Assembly: GCA_902792515.1 (NCBI GenBank)
Contig: CADAZX010000001.1
Coordinates: 136,441 to 197,590 of the forward strand
Origin: an uncultured Ruminococcus sp.
Lineage (GTDB): Bacteria > Bacillota > Clostridia > UBA1212
Length of the DNA stretch: 61,150 nucleotides
Reading direction: 5' to 3'
Below the pieces are notes generated by a model. That model was not told the DNA's origin and searched no databases. It saw nothing but the letters and a program-made list of their open reading frames with translations. Numbering within the stretch: the stretch's first letter is position 1; each line of letters begins with the position of its first letter. Positions 1 through 8,385 of the stretch are shown here, in pieces. Made by a program: the position numbers and the translations under genes.

Positions 1-680
1 TTGGTGAGGGAGTTCTCGATGTTGTTGTAGAATCTGTAGATCAACATCTCGTAAGTCTCGGGCTGATCCTTGTCAGGTCTGGAAGACCAGTTGATCGGGG
101 TGCGGATGGCGTCGAAGCTTGCGGTAGCCGTGAAAGCGGCTGCGGCGTACTGTCCGGGCTGCTTGAGCCAGAGGCCGATGCCGGCGCCGTCAGCTCCGGT
201 GTTGATGTTAGCCCACTCGGCGATGACGGTATCGTCATTCTTGTACACGGTCTCGAAAGCGGTGACTACTGTACCGTTGACAAGGTGCGCAACGATTCTG
301 AAGGTGTGGGAACCCTCAAGGATCGGAGCGTCGAGATTGTACCTGAGCGGAAGCGTGCTATTAAGCGGTCCATAAATATTCTCGTCAACGAACGATTTAC
401 CCCAGGTGATCTCTCCGTCGTCAGTCTGGTAGCCGATGTCGTCCATCTCGGACTCAGGGAGATACCAGCCGACCGCGTGGATGACCGTAGCGCCTTGGTC
501 GACGAATCCTTTGATCTGACCAAGGTCATTAACCGCGCCGCAGTTGTTGACTGTGCCGCCCTCTGCGTTGTTAAGCGTGAATACGTCGGCGCAGAACGTT
601 CCGGCAGCAGAAACATTGCTAACCATTACCAGAGAAAGGATCATGGCAACGGAAAGAACTAATGCAAGAAGTTTTTTCAT
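1..680 (-). CDS. Secreted protein of unknown function, 3' end outside the window
   Basis: The gene runs off the left edge, so only about 226 codons are visible. It starts at ATG 680-678 behind an AGGAGG site at 686-691, 5 bases upstream. The first ~26 residues form a signal peptide: MKKLL, a hydrophobic stretch rich in L, V and M, then a VSAAG cleavage region. The visible mature part is rich in G, D, N and aromatic residues and looks like a beta-rich extracellular domain. I recognise no catalytic motif. No lipobox Cys or membrane segment is seen. It is transcribed alone from a well-formed promoter (726-754). Secretion is well supported; the function is unknown and could be carbohydrate binding or cell-surface. 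Confidence 0.75.
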   Translation of the reverse strand, partial: MKKLLALVLSVAMILSLVMVSNVSAAGTFCADVFTLNNAEGGTVNNCGAVNDLGQIKGFVDQGATVIHAVGWYLPESEMDDIGYQTDDGEITWGKSFVDENIYGPLNSTLPLRYNLDAPILEGSHTFRIVAHLVNGTVVTAFETVYKNDDTVIAEWANINTGADGAGIGLWLKQPGQYAAAAFTATASFDAIRTPINWSSRPDKDQPETYEMLIYRFYNNIENSLT

Positions 681-725
681 TGTTTACCTCCTATAAATTT
701 ATGGCAAACTGCCACATGTGGTCAT

Positions 726-754
726 ATTCTACAACTTCTCCCCGCGGATTTCAA
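726..754 (-). promoter_or_regulatory. Sigma-A-type promoter of the secreted-protein gene, with a palindrome at +1
   Basis: On the minus strand TTGAAA (754-749) and TAGAAT (731-726) are separated by exactly 17 bases. The perfect palindrome CCACATGTGG (712-721) covers the expected start of transcription, and an adjoining TGGCA...TGCCA inverted repeat (702-714) follows. Both are candidate operators; no regulator for them is identified. Confidence 0.7.
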
Positions 755-817
755 GCAAAATCCCGCAAAAGAATGTATTTTTTGTATTTTTTTGCACCGG
801 AACGGCGTTCCGTATTA

Positions 818-1960
818 TTATATATCCGCCACGTCCACGTCGGGAACGACCAGTACGTCGTAGTCCGGGTAAAGCGCCTTCACCTCGCCGTAAAGCGTCT
901 CGATCGCTTCCCTGCGGCCGACGTCGAAGCTGAGAACCACGTCGAAGCGGACCGTTTTCTCAACCGTGTCGGCGTAAAATCCGTGCATCTGCAGCGCCCA
1001 GTCGTGCGCCATCACGGTCTTCTGAACAGCGTTTCTCATCTGCGCCGCCTCGTCGTCGGATGTGTTGTAGGAATAGACTCCGATGCCCGTCAAAATGACG
1101 CCGGTCTTGCGGAAAACCGTGTTCTGAATCTTCCGCGTGATCTTGTCGACGTCGTCGACGCTCAGGTTGTCCGGAAGCTCGATGTGGACCGAACCGTAGT
1201 TTTTGCCGGGGCCGTAGTTGAAAAGCGTGACGTCGTATGCTCCGAGCACGCCTTCCTCCGCGCAGATAATCTCCTTCAGCTCCTTCGTCGTCTCCGCGTC
1301 CTCGCGCTTTCCGATAATGTCGTTCAGCGTCTCGATCATCATCTCGATGCCGGCCTTAATAATGAAGCCCGCGATCACGACGCCGACGTACGCCTCTAGC
1401 GACACTCCCCAGATCAGGAAAACGACCGCGGAAGCGAGAACCGAAGCGGAAAGGATCGCATCGAAAAGCGCGTCCGAACCCGAGGCCACAAGAGCGCCCG
1501 AGTTGACTTTTTTGCCCTGCTTTTTTACGTACAGGCCGAGCAGCAGCTTGACAACGATGGCGACGGAAATGATCACGATCGACACGGTGCTGTAGTCGGC
1601 CGCTTCCGGGTGGATGATTTTTTTGATTGACTCAACGAGCGACGTGATGCCGGCGTAGAGAACGAGCGCGGCGACTATCATTGAGCTGAGGTATTCGATC
1701 CTGCCGTAGCCGAGCGGGTGCTTTTTGTCGGGTTGCTTCGCCCCGAGCTTGGCGCCGATGATCGTCACGACTGACGAGAGCGCGTCGGACAGGTTGTTGA
1801 CCGCGTCGAGAATCACCGCGATCGAGTTCGACACCAGGCCGACAAACGCCTTGAAGCCAACCAGAAGTATATTGGTCACGATGCCGACGACGCTCGTTTT
1901 TACTATCGTTTTTTCTCTGTTTGCCGTGATGACGGCGATGTCTTCGTTCTGCTTGTTCAT
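818..1960 (-). CDS. Cation diffusion facilitator, probable Mn(II) exporter (MntE-like)
   Basis: A 379-aa CDF-family transporter: an N-terminal membrane domain (about residues 20-210, six hydrophobic segments) followed by a long cytoplasmic metal-sensing C-terminal region (about 215-379). CDF proteins exchange cytoplasmic divalent metal for protons. The transport-site residues visible are N55-x3-D59 in TM2 and D163-x3-D167 in TM5. This N-D-D-D set is reported for streptococcal MntE, whereas zinc CDFs carry His-Asp sets, so Mn(II) export is inferred. I chose the ATG at 1960 (MNKQN) because an AAGAGG site precedes it; the longer reading frame upstream has a non-family N-terminus. The C-terminal region is longer than in FieF. 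Single gene with its own promoter. Confidence 0.85.
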   Translation of the reverse strand: MNKQNEDIAVITANREKTIVKTSVVGIVTNILLVGFKAFVGLVSNSIAVILDAVNNLSDALSSVVTIIGAKLGAKQPDKKHPLGYGRIEYLSSMIVAALVLYAGITSLVESIKKIIHPEAADYSTVSIVIISVAIVVKLLLGLYVKKQGKKVNSGALVASGSDALFDAILSASVLASAVVFLIWGVSLEAYVGVVIAGFIIKAGIEMMIETLNDIIGKREDAETTKELKEIICAEEGVLGAYDVTLFNYGPGKNYGSVHIELPDNLSVDDVDKITRKIQNTVFRKTGVILTGIGVYSYNTSDDEAAQMRNAVQKTVMAHDWALQMHGFYADTVEKTVRFDVVLSFDVGRREAIETLYGEVKALYPDYDVLVVPDVDVADI

Positions 1961-2050
1961 ATATACGCCTCTTAAAGTCCACCTTTTAAAGCCCGCCCCG
2001 CGGGACGCTTTTCCGCGGCTTCCGTCCGCGTCTTCAGCTTCTTTATGGCT

Positions 2051-2056
2051 ATTATA
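2051..2056 (-). promoter_or_regulatory. Probable -10 element for the cation exporter gene
   Basis: TATAAT on the minus strand (2056-2051), about 90 bases upstream of the start codon. No good -35 is seen at 16-18 bases. The leader between it and the gene is G+C-rich. I could not match it to the yybP-ykoY manganese riboswitch. Confidence 0.35.
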
Positions 2057-2083
2057 CACTACCGCCCCCGAAAAGTCATCAAA

Positions 2084-2162
2084 CAGCGGCGGAAAATGCA
2101 TCAGGCAGCGGAGGAAAATGCATCAGGCAGCGACGGAAAATTCATCAGGCAGCGACTGAAAA
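2084..2162. repeat. 22-bp minisatellite, about 3.5 copies
   Basis: Units begin at 2084, 2106, 2128 and 2150 with the core GGAAAATGCATCAGGCAGCG. Copies differ at one to three bases and the fourth is partial. The period is not a multiple of three and the array lies between two divergent genes, so it is not coding. Confidence 0.85.
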
Positions 2163-2194
2163 ACGCTTTTTCCGCTTTTTTTGCGGCCGGAAAA

Positions 2195-2203
2195 TGGTAT
2201 AAT
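2195..2203 (+). promoter_or_regulatory. Extended -10 promoter of the GH15-like gene
   Basis: TGGTATAAT, a TGn-TATAAT extended -10, ends 24 bases before the start codon. No -35 hexamer is recognisable, which is common for extended -10 promoters. Confidence 0.5.
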
Positions 2204-2227
2204 AAAGGCGGCGGGAGGTGGTTTGAA

Positions 2228-4069
2228 ATGACCGTTCATTGTCTCGGAAACGGAAAGGTCTGCGTCTACGGAAAAGGCGCCGACATTTTTCAGGCGTTCG
2301 GCCCGGAGTACTCGTCTCCGGACGCTTTTACGCTGTCTGTGTGCGGCGACGGCGCGGGCCCGGAAACCGGCGCAGGAGCTTCAGCGGATACAGTTAAGCA
2401 CTCGCGCGTCTGCTTTTCGCACACTTTGACCGGCGCGAAAATGCTCGACCTTGTGCCTCCCGGTTCCGCCTCGTTCCACCGCGCGGTCTCGGGAAACGTC
2501 CGCTTCAGGCTCTCGCTCAAGAACGCGCCGGCGTTTGAGACCGTCCTTGACGGCGACGGGATGGCGGTCACCGAGCCTGGCTCCGTCGTCTACGCGTACA
2601 GCTTCGAAAACGGCAGGCCGCACGGCTACACCTCGAACCGTTTTCGCTACCTTTTGATCAAAACAGGAGGCGACGCCGCGCGCCGGAAAATATCCGCCAC
2701 GGAGCTTGAGATCGACGTCTCGGGAAGAGCCCTTATATCGGTCTTTTTTTCGGAAACCCCGGAGGCGCTTTTCGAGGAGGGCCTTGAAAGCGGAATTGCG
2801 GACGTCATGTACTCTTTTCTCGAGTCGCCCGCAGCCGCGCCGCTTGGCGGTTCCCCTCTTCTTTTCCCGGAGCGCGACGTTCCCGCGTCAATAAACTCCC
2901 CGTTCGCGAAGGAGATTCTCGACGGTTTCGACGTCATTTCCGCTCAGCAGGCGGAAACGGGCGCCGTTCTCGCGGGCTATAACTACCACCTGAGCTACGT
3001 GCGCGACAACTACGGCGTGTTCAGGTTCTTTCTGGCCGCCGGAGCGTACGGAAACGCGCGCAGGATGCTTGAGTTTTACACGTCCGTTTTTGAGGCGCAC
3101 GGCAGGGTTCAGAACGCCCAGGGAATGTCCGAGAGCGCTTTTCACGTCCACGAAAACGACCGCGTCGAGATCACCGGCTACCTCGTTCTGATGTTCACCG
3201 CGTATCTCCGCGCGACAGGCGACGACAAGGCGGTCCGGAAGGCGCTGCCCCTTATTAAATACTGCCTTCTCTCGCAGCAGGCGGAGCTGTCACCGGACGG
3301 AACGCTGCCCTTTAACGGCGACGAGACGTACATCGCGGGCGGACTTCTCCCCCGCAGCACGATCGCGGACGGTTCAATGGAGGCGACGTCTCTTTTCCAC
3401 CGCGCGGTCACCGAAGCTCTTTCCGTCGCGTTCATAAAAGAGTACCTCGGCGCCGGCGCGACAGCCCTTCTCTCGGACGGCAGAGCCCTGATAGAAAAAC
3501 ACTTCGCCGCGAACTTCGCCGGCGAAAACGGTCTTTTTTACTGCGCCGGCGAAAACGGTCTTTTTTACTGCAACAAACCGCTTGAGGATCCTTCCCGCGC
3601 TCCGCTCTTCAGACCCGGCGGCGTTCGCGCGTGCGGCCACGGCTTCGGCGTCAGCTTCCGCAACAAAAACGGCGACTACGTCTGCCCCGCGTGCCTGTCT
3701 CTCGATCTCCCGCCGCTTTTCCCCGGCCTCTACGGAAAACGGTTCGACGTCGCGGCGGCTCTCCTCTCCCCCTGTTTTACAGGCTCCCAAGGCCTGATCC
3801 CCGGGGAGCTGATCGTCAAAGCGGCCGCTTCCGTCCGCGCCGGAATGGCCTCACGCGACAGAACGGTAGGCTACGAGTACGGAATCCTGATTTACGCACA
3901 GGGGTTCGACCCCGCTCTTGCGGACGCCATGCTCGCGCAGAGAGACGTTTTCGGCGCGTGGTCGGAATACTACGACGGCGGGAAACAGTCCGGAACGCTC
4001 TGCCGTCCGTGGGAGACGGCCGTGAACCTGGCGTCGCTTATAGAAAAAGGACCGCATAAAGGCCGGTGA
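2228..4069 (+). CDS. GH15-like six-hairpin (alpha/alpha)6-barrel glycosidase, cytoplasmic
   Basis: A 613-aa protein with no signal peptide. An N-terminal beta-rich region (about 1-210) is followed by an alpha-helical barrel (about 230-600). The barrel contains a YVRDNYG segment (near residue 256) like the W/Y-x-RD motif of GH15 glucoamylases and glucodextranases, and acidic residues in GDETYIAGG that could be catalytic. Hydrolysis of alpha-glucosides is the likely reaction; the substrate cannot be read. The start at 2228 has GGAGGTG 7 bases upstream; the open frame extends further 5' only through the non-coding repeat. Residues 431-448 are a perfect tandem duplication. A phosphorylase-like or unsaturated-glucuronyl-hydrolase-like six-hairpin enzyme is an alternative. 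Confidence 0.7.
   Translation: MTVHCLGNGKVCVYGKGADIFQAFGPEYSSPDAFTLSVCGDGAGPETGAGASADTVKHSRVCFSHTLTGAKMLDLVPPGSASFHRAVSGNVRFRLSLKNAPAFETVLDGDGMAVTEPGSVVYAYSFENGRPHGYTSNRFRYLLIKTGGDAARRKISATELEIDVSGRALISVFFSETPEALFEEGLESGIADVMYSFLESPAAAPLGGSPLLFPERDVPASINSPFAKEILDGFDVISAQQAETGAVLAGYNYHLSYVRDNYGVFRFFLAAGAYGNARRMLEFYTSVFEAHGRVQNAQGMSESAFHVHENDRVEITGYLVLMFTAYLRATGDDKAVRKALPLIKYCLLSQQAELSPDGTLPFNGDETYIAGGLLPRSTIADGSMEATSLFHRAVTEALSVAFIKEYLGAGATALLSDGRALIEKHFAANFAGENGLFYCAGENGLFYCNKPLEDPSRAPLFRPGGVRACGHGFGVSFRNKNGDYVCPACLSLDLPPLFPGLYGKRFDVAAALLSPCFTGSQGLIPGELIVKAAASVRAGMASRDRTVGYEYGILIYAQGFDPALADAMLAQRDVFGAWSEYYDGGKQSGTLCRPWETAVNLASLIEKGPHKGR
3518..3571 (+). repeat. Perfect 27-bp tandem duplication inside the GH15-like gene
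   Basis: 3518-3544 is repeated exactly at 3545-3571. It adds nine codons in frame (AGENGLFYC twice) without breaking the gene. Absence of any divergence suggests a recent slippage event or an assembly artefact. Confidence 0.95.
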
Positions 4070-4117
4070 GAGGCGAATCACTCCCGTATCATTCCCGAAT
4101 CATTCGATACGCGCTTA

Positions 4118-4146
4118 TTGACGCGACCCGGGAATGAGAGTATAAT
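4118..4146 (+). promoter_or_regulatory. Consensus sigma-A promoter
   Basis: TTGACG (4118-4123), a 17-base spacer, and TATAAT (4141-4146), 36 bases upstream of the next start codon. Confidence 0.85.
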
Positions 4147-4182
4147 CTAATCACAAAACAAACACGGAGGTGCTCAAAACAC

Positions 4183-4722
4183 ATGGCAGGCAAAGCAGAA
4201 AAACAGGCGAACGTCAAGTTCTCCTACAGAAAATACTATTCGTTCCGCAACAAGATCAACACGAATTTCGCGGGAAGGTTCTTCTCCGACATGCAGATCG
4301 ACCCCGTCGCGAGAGCGCTCTGCTACGGCGACACACAGCCGGCGTACGTTCTTTCGACCGAGCCGCTCAGGATCGCGGCGTATTCCGACGAGTTTGACGC
4401 AGTCGTCGTTCTCGATTTCCCGTCCGAATTTGTCGAAAAGTTCAACGTCACCGCGGGCATGAAGCTGACCTCCTCCGTAACGTATTTCACGGACGGCAGA
4501 ATTCCCGACGATCTCTTCCCGGGCGAGGACACGACAGGCCGCTACTCCGACTTCATGCCGATAATCCAGCTGTTTTTAGGCAAAAACGACGCGAAGATCA
4601 TGGAGAAAACGTCGTTTTTCGACGACGGCGAGTGGAAAAAGGTCATCGGCAAATCGATCGAGTACAGAGACTCGCATCCCGGAATGTTCCGCGACGGTCT
4701 GTCGTTCTTTAAGAAGTCATAA
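4183..4722 (+). CDS. Conserved-looking 179-aa protein of unknown function
   Basis: A soluble 179-aa protein with a basic N-terminus (MAGKAEKQANVK) and mixed alpha/beta composition; no signal peptide, membrane segment, Cys cluster or nucleotide-binding motif. I do not recognise its family. The start has CGGAGGTG about 10 bases upstream. It is monocistronic, with a near-consensus promoter before it and a strong hairpin after it, so it may be well expressed. Codon use and base composition match its neighbours, which supports a real gene. Confidence 0.75.
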   Translation: MAGKAEKQANVKFSYRKYYSFRNKINTNFAGRFFSDMQIDPVARALCYGDTQPAYVLSTEPLRIAAYSDEFDAVVVLDFPSEFVEKFNVTAGMKLTSSVTYFTDGRIPDDLFPGEDTTGRYSDFMPIIQLFLGKNDAKIMEKTSFFDDGEWKKVIGKSIEYRDSHPGMFRDGLSFFKKS

Positions 4723-4747
4723 TTAACGCCTGCCTGGCGCACGACGG

Positions 4748-4786
4748 AAACGTGAAGGGCCCCGCGCCGCGGGGCCCTTCACGTTT
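4748..4786. terminator. Bidirectional terminator between convergent genes
   Basis: A 16-bp inverted repeat (4748-4763 with 4771-4786, AAACGTGAAGGGCCCC outward) lies between the stops of convergent genes at 4722 and 4809. T-tracts are short, but stem strength and position suit termination in both directions. Confidence 0.75.
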
Positions 4787-4808
4787 CTTCCAAAAACTTT
4801 ATTTTTCC

Positions 4809-6641
4809 CTAAAAGTAGTAATAATAACTCAGTCTTCCCATCGGCAGCGACTTGCCGGAAATATACGTCTCCAAAATATCTGAAGACTCGGCAACGCCGT
4901 CAGTCACCTTGAAGTACACGCCGCGGCAGTCTTTTATTTTTTCGATACCTAGCGCGGAAAGAGGCACGGCGGCCTGCACGTACTTCCCGTTTACCGAAGT
5001 TTTGATGCCGCTTCCCGTTCCGGTCTCCGTTCCCGCGCCGGCAGCGTCAAGCGTCAGAACCCTTCCGCCGTCAGGCGTCAGATCGACAAGATACTCGTAG
5101 CCGCAGAAGCCCTTGAGCGACAGCTCGCCGGTGCCTATATAGATGTTCATCCAGTTGGGGTCGTCCGACACCGCCACGTCGTTTTCGCAGCGGATCAGGA
5201 AATACAGATTCTCTTTGTCGTGAGCCAGCTTGATCTCCTGAATGTTGTTGTCGGGAGCGGGCTGCTTGTACTTTTTGCGCTTGTCAACCGACGTCGCGTC
5301 GCGTTCGCGCACCGTCTGGGAAAGAGCCGGATAGGATGCGTCAACTCCGTCCCACTGAGACGGATCCGCGTTGACGTCGATAACTGTCTCGGTGGTCTTG
5401 GCGGCCTTCACGTTGGAAGCGCCTTTGAAGCGGCGGATGTTGTCGCAGAGCTGGAGGTAGAAATTGTCGCCGTAGCCCTCCTTCGGCATCTCGATGTCGC
5501 GCGAAAATTCCTCGTTGAACAGGTCTACAAATCCGACCGCGTCGTTCACGATGTACTTCTGCGCGATCCACTCGTTCCAGCCGCAGATGAAAACTGTGTG
5601 CACCTTGTCCATGTTCGCGAAAACGGTGTCCCACTGCTGCTGGAAGTTCGTTCCGCGGCGGAAAGTCGCCTCGTAGTTCATTTTGTCGTTCTGGTCGTAG
5701 CCGCGGCCCCAGTTCATGTCGCGCTCGATCCATGAACGGCTCATCGGAATTCCCGTGTGCTGGGCGATTGACACGCTCATGACTCCGTTGTGGATAGGCT
5801 GGGGATACGACCACTCGATCCACGGGAACGCGTCCTCTCTGAAATCCTCGCTCGGCCACTGCGTGTAGACGATGTCGAAAAACTCGTCAAGCTTGTTGTA
5901 CAGCTCCATTGAGTCGTCTCTCGGGCAGCCCATTATCGTGGGCGTGACGCCGTCGCGGCAGTACCAGAGGTCCTTGTAAAGGCCGTCCTTGTAGAGCGCG
6001 TTGTATATCTCCTCCATCGTCGCGGGAGAGTTGCTCTTTGTCATGAAGCAGATTTTCGGCACGTTCCAGCCTGCGTCGTAGTACTCCTGGAAAACCTCGC
6101 AGAGCGCCATGAACTGCTCGGTGTAGATCGGTCCGTTGTTCGTGTCGAACGCCAGAAAATCGACTCCCGCCGCCGTCAGCATCTCGCAGTGGCGCGCGAT
6201 GACCCACTTATCGTTTGAGCGGTAGTAGCCGAAAAGCGGCTCGTTCCAGTAGTGGAACGCGTAAAGCGGGCTCTTGGCGTTGCCGGCCTTGTTCCACAGC
6301 GAGCGCGCGTCCTTTTCCAGCAGCTCGGTGATGTTGTACGTTGTCGTGCCCGAGGCGCCGTGCCAGAGGAAGTAGAACATTCCGACCTGCTTGTCGGACT
6401 TCATCTCCAGCGCGGGTTCAAAAGTGCGGCCGAATTCGTCGACGCCGCAAAGCATGTTGATGTTGTAGCCGCCGTTCTGCGCGTACGGGTCGACTGTCCG
6501 CTTCAGGCTGCAACCGCCGGGAAGCGCGAGCGCCGCGAGAATGAGCGCGAGCGCGCAAGACGTCAAAAACGCCGCACGGTTTCTGCCTTGTTTCAAATTG
6601 CTCTGCTTCAAATTGCCGTGCCTCAAATTGCTCTTATTCAT
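4809..6641 (-). CDS. Secreted lipoprotein with GH99/WbsX-like catalytic barrel and C-terminal carbohydrate-binding-like module
   Basis: A 610-aa protein with an N-terminal signal peptide (hydrophobic 23-41) and probable lipidated Cys44 in LPGGCS. A TIM-barrel-like domain (about 80-410) carries YWNEPL (131-136) and CGWNEWIA (353-360). The GWNEW signature is typical of GH99-like/WbsX-family glycan enzymes (endo-acting glycosidases). A beta-sandwich module (about 418-610) resembles DOMON/CBM9-type sugar-binding domains. The start at 6641 is set by GGGAGGA; the frame is open 16 codons further. The N-terminus holds short imperfect repeats (SNLxxGNLKQSNLKQ). It is a clear paralogue of the protein at 13104-15674. 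It is likely to act on polysaccharide at the outer membrane face of the cell wall; the substrate is unknown. Confidence 0.7.
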   Translation of the reverse strand: MNKSNLRHGNLKQSNLKQGRNRAAFLTSCALALILAALALPGGCSLKRTVDPYAQNGGYNINMLCGVDEFGRTFEPALEMKSDKQVGMFYFLWHGASGTTTYNITELLEKDARSLWNKAGNAKSPLYAFHYWNEPLFGYYRSNDKWVIARHCEMLTAAGVDFLAFDTNNGPIYTEQFMALCEVFQEYYDAGWNVPKICFMTKSNSPATMEEIYNALYKDGLYKDLWYCRDGVTPTIMGCPRDDSMELYNKLDEFFDIVYTQWPSEDFREDAFPWIEWSYPQPIHNGVMSVSIAQHTGIPMSRSWIERDMNWGRGYDQNDKMNYEATFRRGTNFQQQWDTVFANMDKVHTVFICGWNEWIAQKYIVNDAVGFVDLFNEEFSRDIEMPKEGYGDNFYLQLCDNIRRFKGASNVKAAKTTETVIDVNADPSQWDGVDASYPALSQTVRERDATSVDKRKKYKQPAPDNNIQEIKLAHDKENLYFLIRCENDVAVSDDPNWMNIYIGTGELSLKGFCGYEYLVDLTPDGGRVLTLDAAGAGTETGTGSGIKTSVNGKYVQAAVPLSALGIEKIKDCRGVYFKVTDGVAESSDILETYISGKSLPMGRLSYYYYF

Positions 6642-6747
6642 TAAAAAGTCCTCCCGGGAACGGACGCTTAAACGCGCGCCGCTCCTCAACGGTGTTATTA
6701 TACACCTTTTCGGGCGGTAATTCAGTTTATTTTTAAGTTAATTGTAG

Positions 6748-6753
6748 TATAAT
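6748..6753 (+). promoter_or_regulatory. Probable -10 of the desaturase/reductase operon
   Basis: TATAAT 24 bases before the start codon at 6778, in an A+T-rich intergenic stretch. The -35 is weak. A divergent TATAAT (minus strand, 6702-6697) lies 46 bases away and probably serves the GH99-like lipoprotein gene. Confidence 0.5.
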
Positions 6754-6777
6754 ATTGACTGCGGAGGTCATTCAAAA

Positions 6778-8385
6778 ATGCGTTACGACTACGATGTAAT
6801 TGTTATAGGCGCGGGAAACGGAGGGCTGGCGGCGGCTTCAAAGCTGTCCGCGGCGGGCCTCAAAACCGTCGTCCTTGAAAAACACAACCTGCCCGGAGGC
6901 GTCGCGACAAGCTTCGTTCGCGGCAGATTCGAGTTTGAGGCGTCTCTTCATGAGCTGTGCGACGTCGGCACAGAGGAGGAGCCGCGCCTCGTGAGGAACC
7001 TTTTCGCCGGGCTCGGTTCGGACGCCGCGTTTGTCAACGAGAAGAACCTTTTCAGAACCGTCGTCACGGGGCCGGACGGGTACGACGTCACCCTGGAATC
7101 GGGCGAAGATTTCGAAAAATCGCTTGTCAAGGCGTGCCCCGGCTGCGAAAAGAGCATCGCGAAGCTCAAAAAAGTCCTCGCGAACACCTCCGAGGCGCTC
7201 GAGTACAACGACGCTAAGAACGGGAATCCGAACAAGCTCGTCATGCTCATGAGGTACGGCAAGTTCCTGATCTCCGCGTCGCACTCGCTCGACGACGTAC
7301 TGCGCTCCCTCGGCTTTGACAGGCGCACGAGGAACGTTCTGGAGACGTACTGGAGCTACCTTGGCGTTCCCGCGGACGAGCTAAACTCGATGCACTACTG
7401 GGAGATGGCGCGCGGATACATAAACGGCGGCGCGGGCATCCCGACCATGAAGTCGTACGGACTTTCGCTCTCGCTCGCGGACACGATTTTGAAAAACGGC
7501 GGCGAGATCCGCTACAACACCGAGGTCACCGGTCTGATTTTCGACGAAAACGGCCGTGTCGCGGGTGTAAAAGCCGGCTCCGACGAGTTTTTCGCGAAGG
7601 AGACTGTCTCCAACGTAATCCCCCACAGCGTTTTCGCGATGGACGGCAGGGAGCGCCTCCCCTCGAAGGACAAAAAACTCCTCAACGCGCGCAGGCTCGG
7701 TCTTTCATTTGTGTGCATTTACGCCGGCCTCGACAGAAGCGCCGCCGAACTCGGGCTAAACGACTACTCCGTTTTCGTCGCCCACAACTCATCGACGCGG
7801 CGCCAGTACGAAAACACCGGCAAAACGATCGGAATGTACGTCGCGAACTGCCTGAACGTCGCCGTCCCGGACGCCACGCCCGCGGGAACGTGCTCGCTTT
7901 TCATCACCGTTCCCGTCTTCCCGAAGAGCGGAATCTTCGACGGCGTCGACGCCGCCAACTACAAAAAATTCAAGTCGGACTTTTCCCGGAAATATATCGC
8001 CGATTTCGAAAAGACTCTCGGAATCGAACTTCTTCCCTATATTGAGGAGATTTCCGTCGCCACACCCGCTACGTTCGCCCGCTATTTCGGCGTCCCCAAC
8101 GGCACCGCGTACGGCTACGAGCTCTCCGCCTGGGACGGCGTCCTGTCGCGCACCCTCAACCGCTCGAACGAGCTGAACGTGCCGGGTCTCACTTTCTGCG
8201 GCGGTCACAGCGTCAACGGCGACGGCTTCGGGGTCACGTACACATCGGGCGTCGAGGCGGCGGAAACGGTCGTCTCAAGGCTTGCGGCAGCGGGTATTTC
8301 AGGGCCTGCGGCAGCGGGTATTTCAAGGCCTGCGGCAGCACCGGACACCCTTGTCGCGAAGAACGGAGGCGCCCATGAAAATTAA
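6778..8385 (+). CDS. CrtI/phytoene-desaturase-like FAD-dependent oxidoreductase
   Basis: A 535-aa flavoprotein. The N-terminal dinucleotide fold is clear (VIVIGAGNGG near residue 8, then LEKHNLPGG). The C-terminal motif FCGGHSVNGDGFGVTYTSG closes the FAD site as in carotenoid desaturases and retinol saturases. The family oxidises or saturates polyene or isoprenoid substrates. No carotenoid synthase gene is present here, so the substrate is unknown. The start has GGAGGT 8 bases upstream. The last ~25 residues are low-complexity and come from a 24-bp tandem repeat. The gene overlaps the downstream reductase by 11 bases, implying coupled translation and probably electron exchange between the two products. 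Confidence 0.8.
   Translation: MRYDYDVIVIGAGNGGLAAASKLSAAGLKTVVLEKHNLPGGVATSFVRGRFEFEASLHELCDVGTEEEPRLVRNLFAGLGSDAAFVNEKNLFRTVVTGPDGYDVTLESGEDFEKSLVKACPGCEKSIAKLKKVLANTSEALEYNDAKNGNPNKLVMLMRYGKFLISASHSLDDVLRSLGFDRRTRNVLETYWSYLGVPADELNSMHYWEMARGYINGGAGIPTMKSYGLSLSLADTILKNGGEIRYNTEVTGLIFDENGRVAGVKAGSDEFFAKETVSNVIPHSVFAMDGRERLPSKDKKLLNARRLGLSFVCIYAGLDRSAAELGLNDYSVFVAHNSSTRRQYENTGKTIGMYVANCLNVAVPDATPAGTCSLFITVPVFPKSGIFDGVDAANYKKFKSDFSRKYIADFEKTLGIELLPYIEEISVATPATFARYFGVPNGTAYGYELSAWDGVLSRTLNRSNELNVPGLTFCGGHSVNGDGFGVTYTSGVEAAETVVSRLAAAGISGPAAAGISRPAAAPDTLVAKNGGAHEN
8277..8339 (+). repeat. 24-bp tandem repeat encoding the desaturase tail
   Basis: Two full units and a partial third (starting 8277, 8301, 8325) sharing CTGCGGCAGCGGGTATTTC. 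The period is a multiple of three, so it yields repeated LAAAGIS/PAAAGIS peptides beyond the conserved FAD-binding end. Confidence 0.9.

Noticed and set aside
798..812. CGGAAC/GTTCCG hairpin after the cation exporter as an intrinsic terminator
   Set aside because: The stem is only 6 bp and is followed on the minus strand by A-rich, not T-rich, sequence.
285..1399. Long plus-strand open frames over the left end (285-662 and 662-1399)
   Set aside because: They are antisense shadows of the secreted-protein and cation-exporter genes, have no ribosome site, and are rich in Arg, Val and His as expected of frames opposite G+C-rich coding DNA.
1961..2050. A yybP-ykoY manganese riboswitch before the cation exporter
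   Set aside because: The conserved loops of that motif are not found in the leader.
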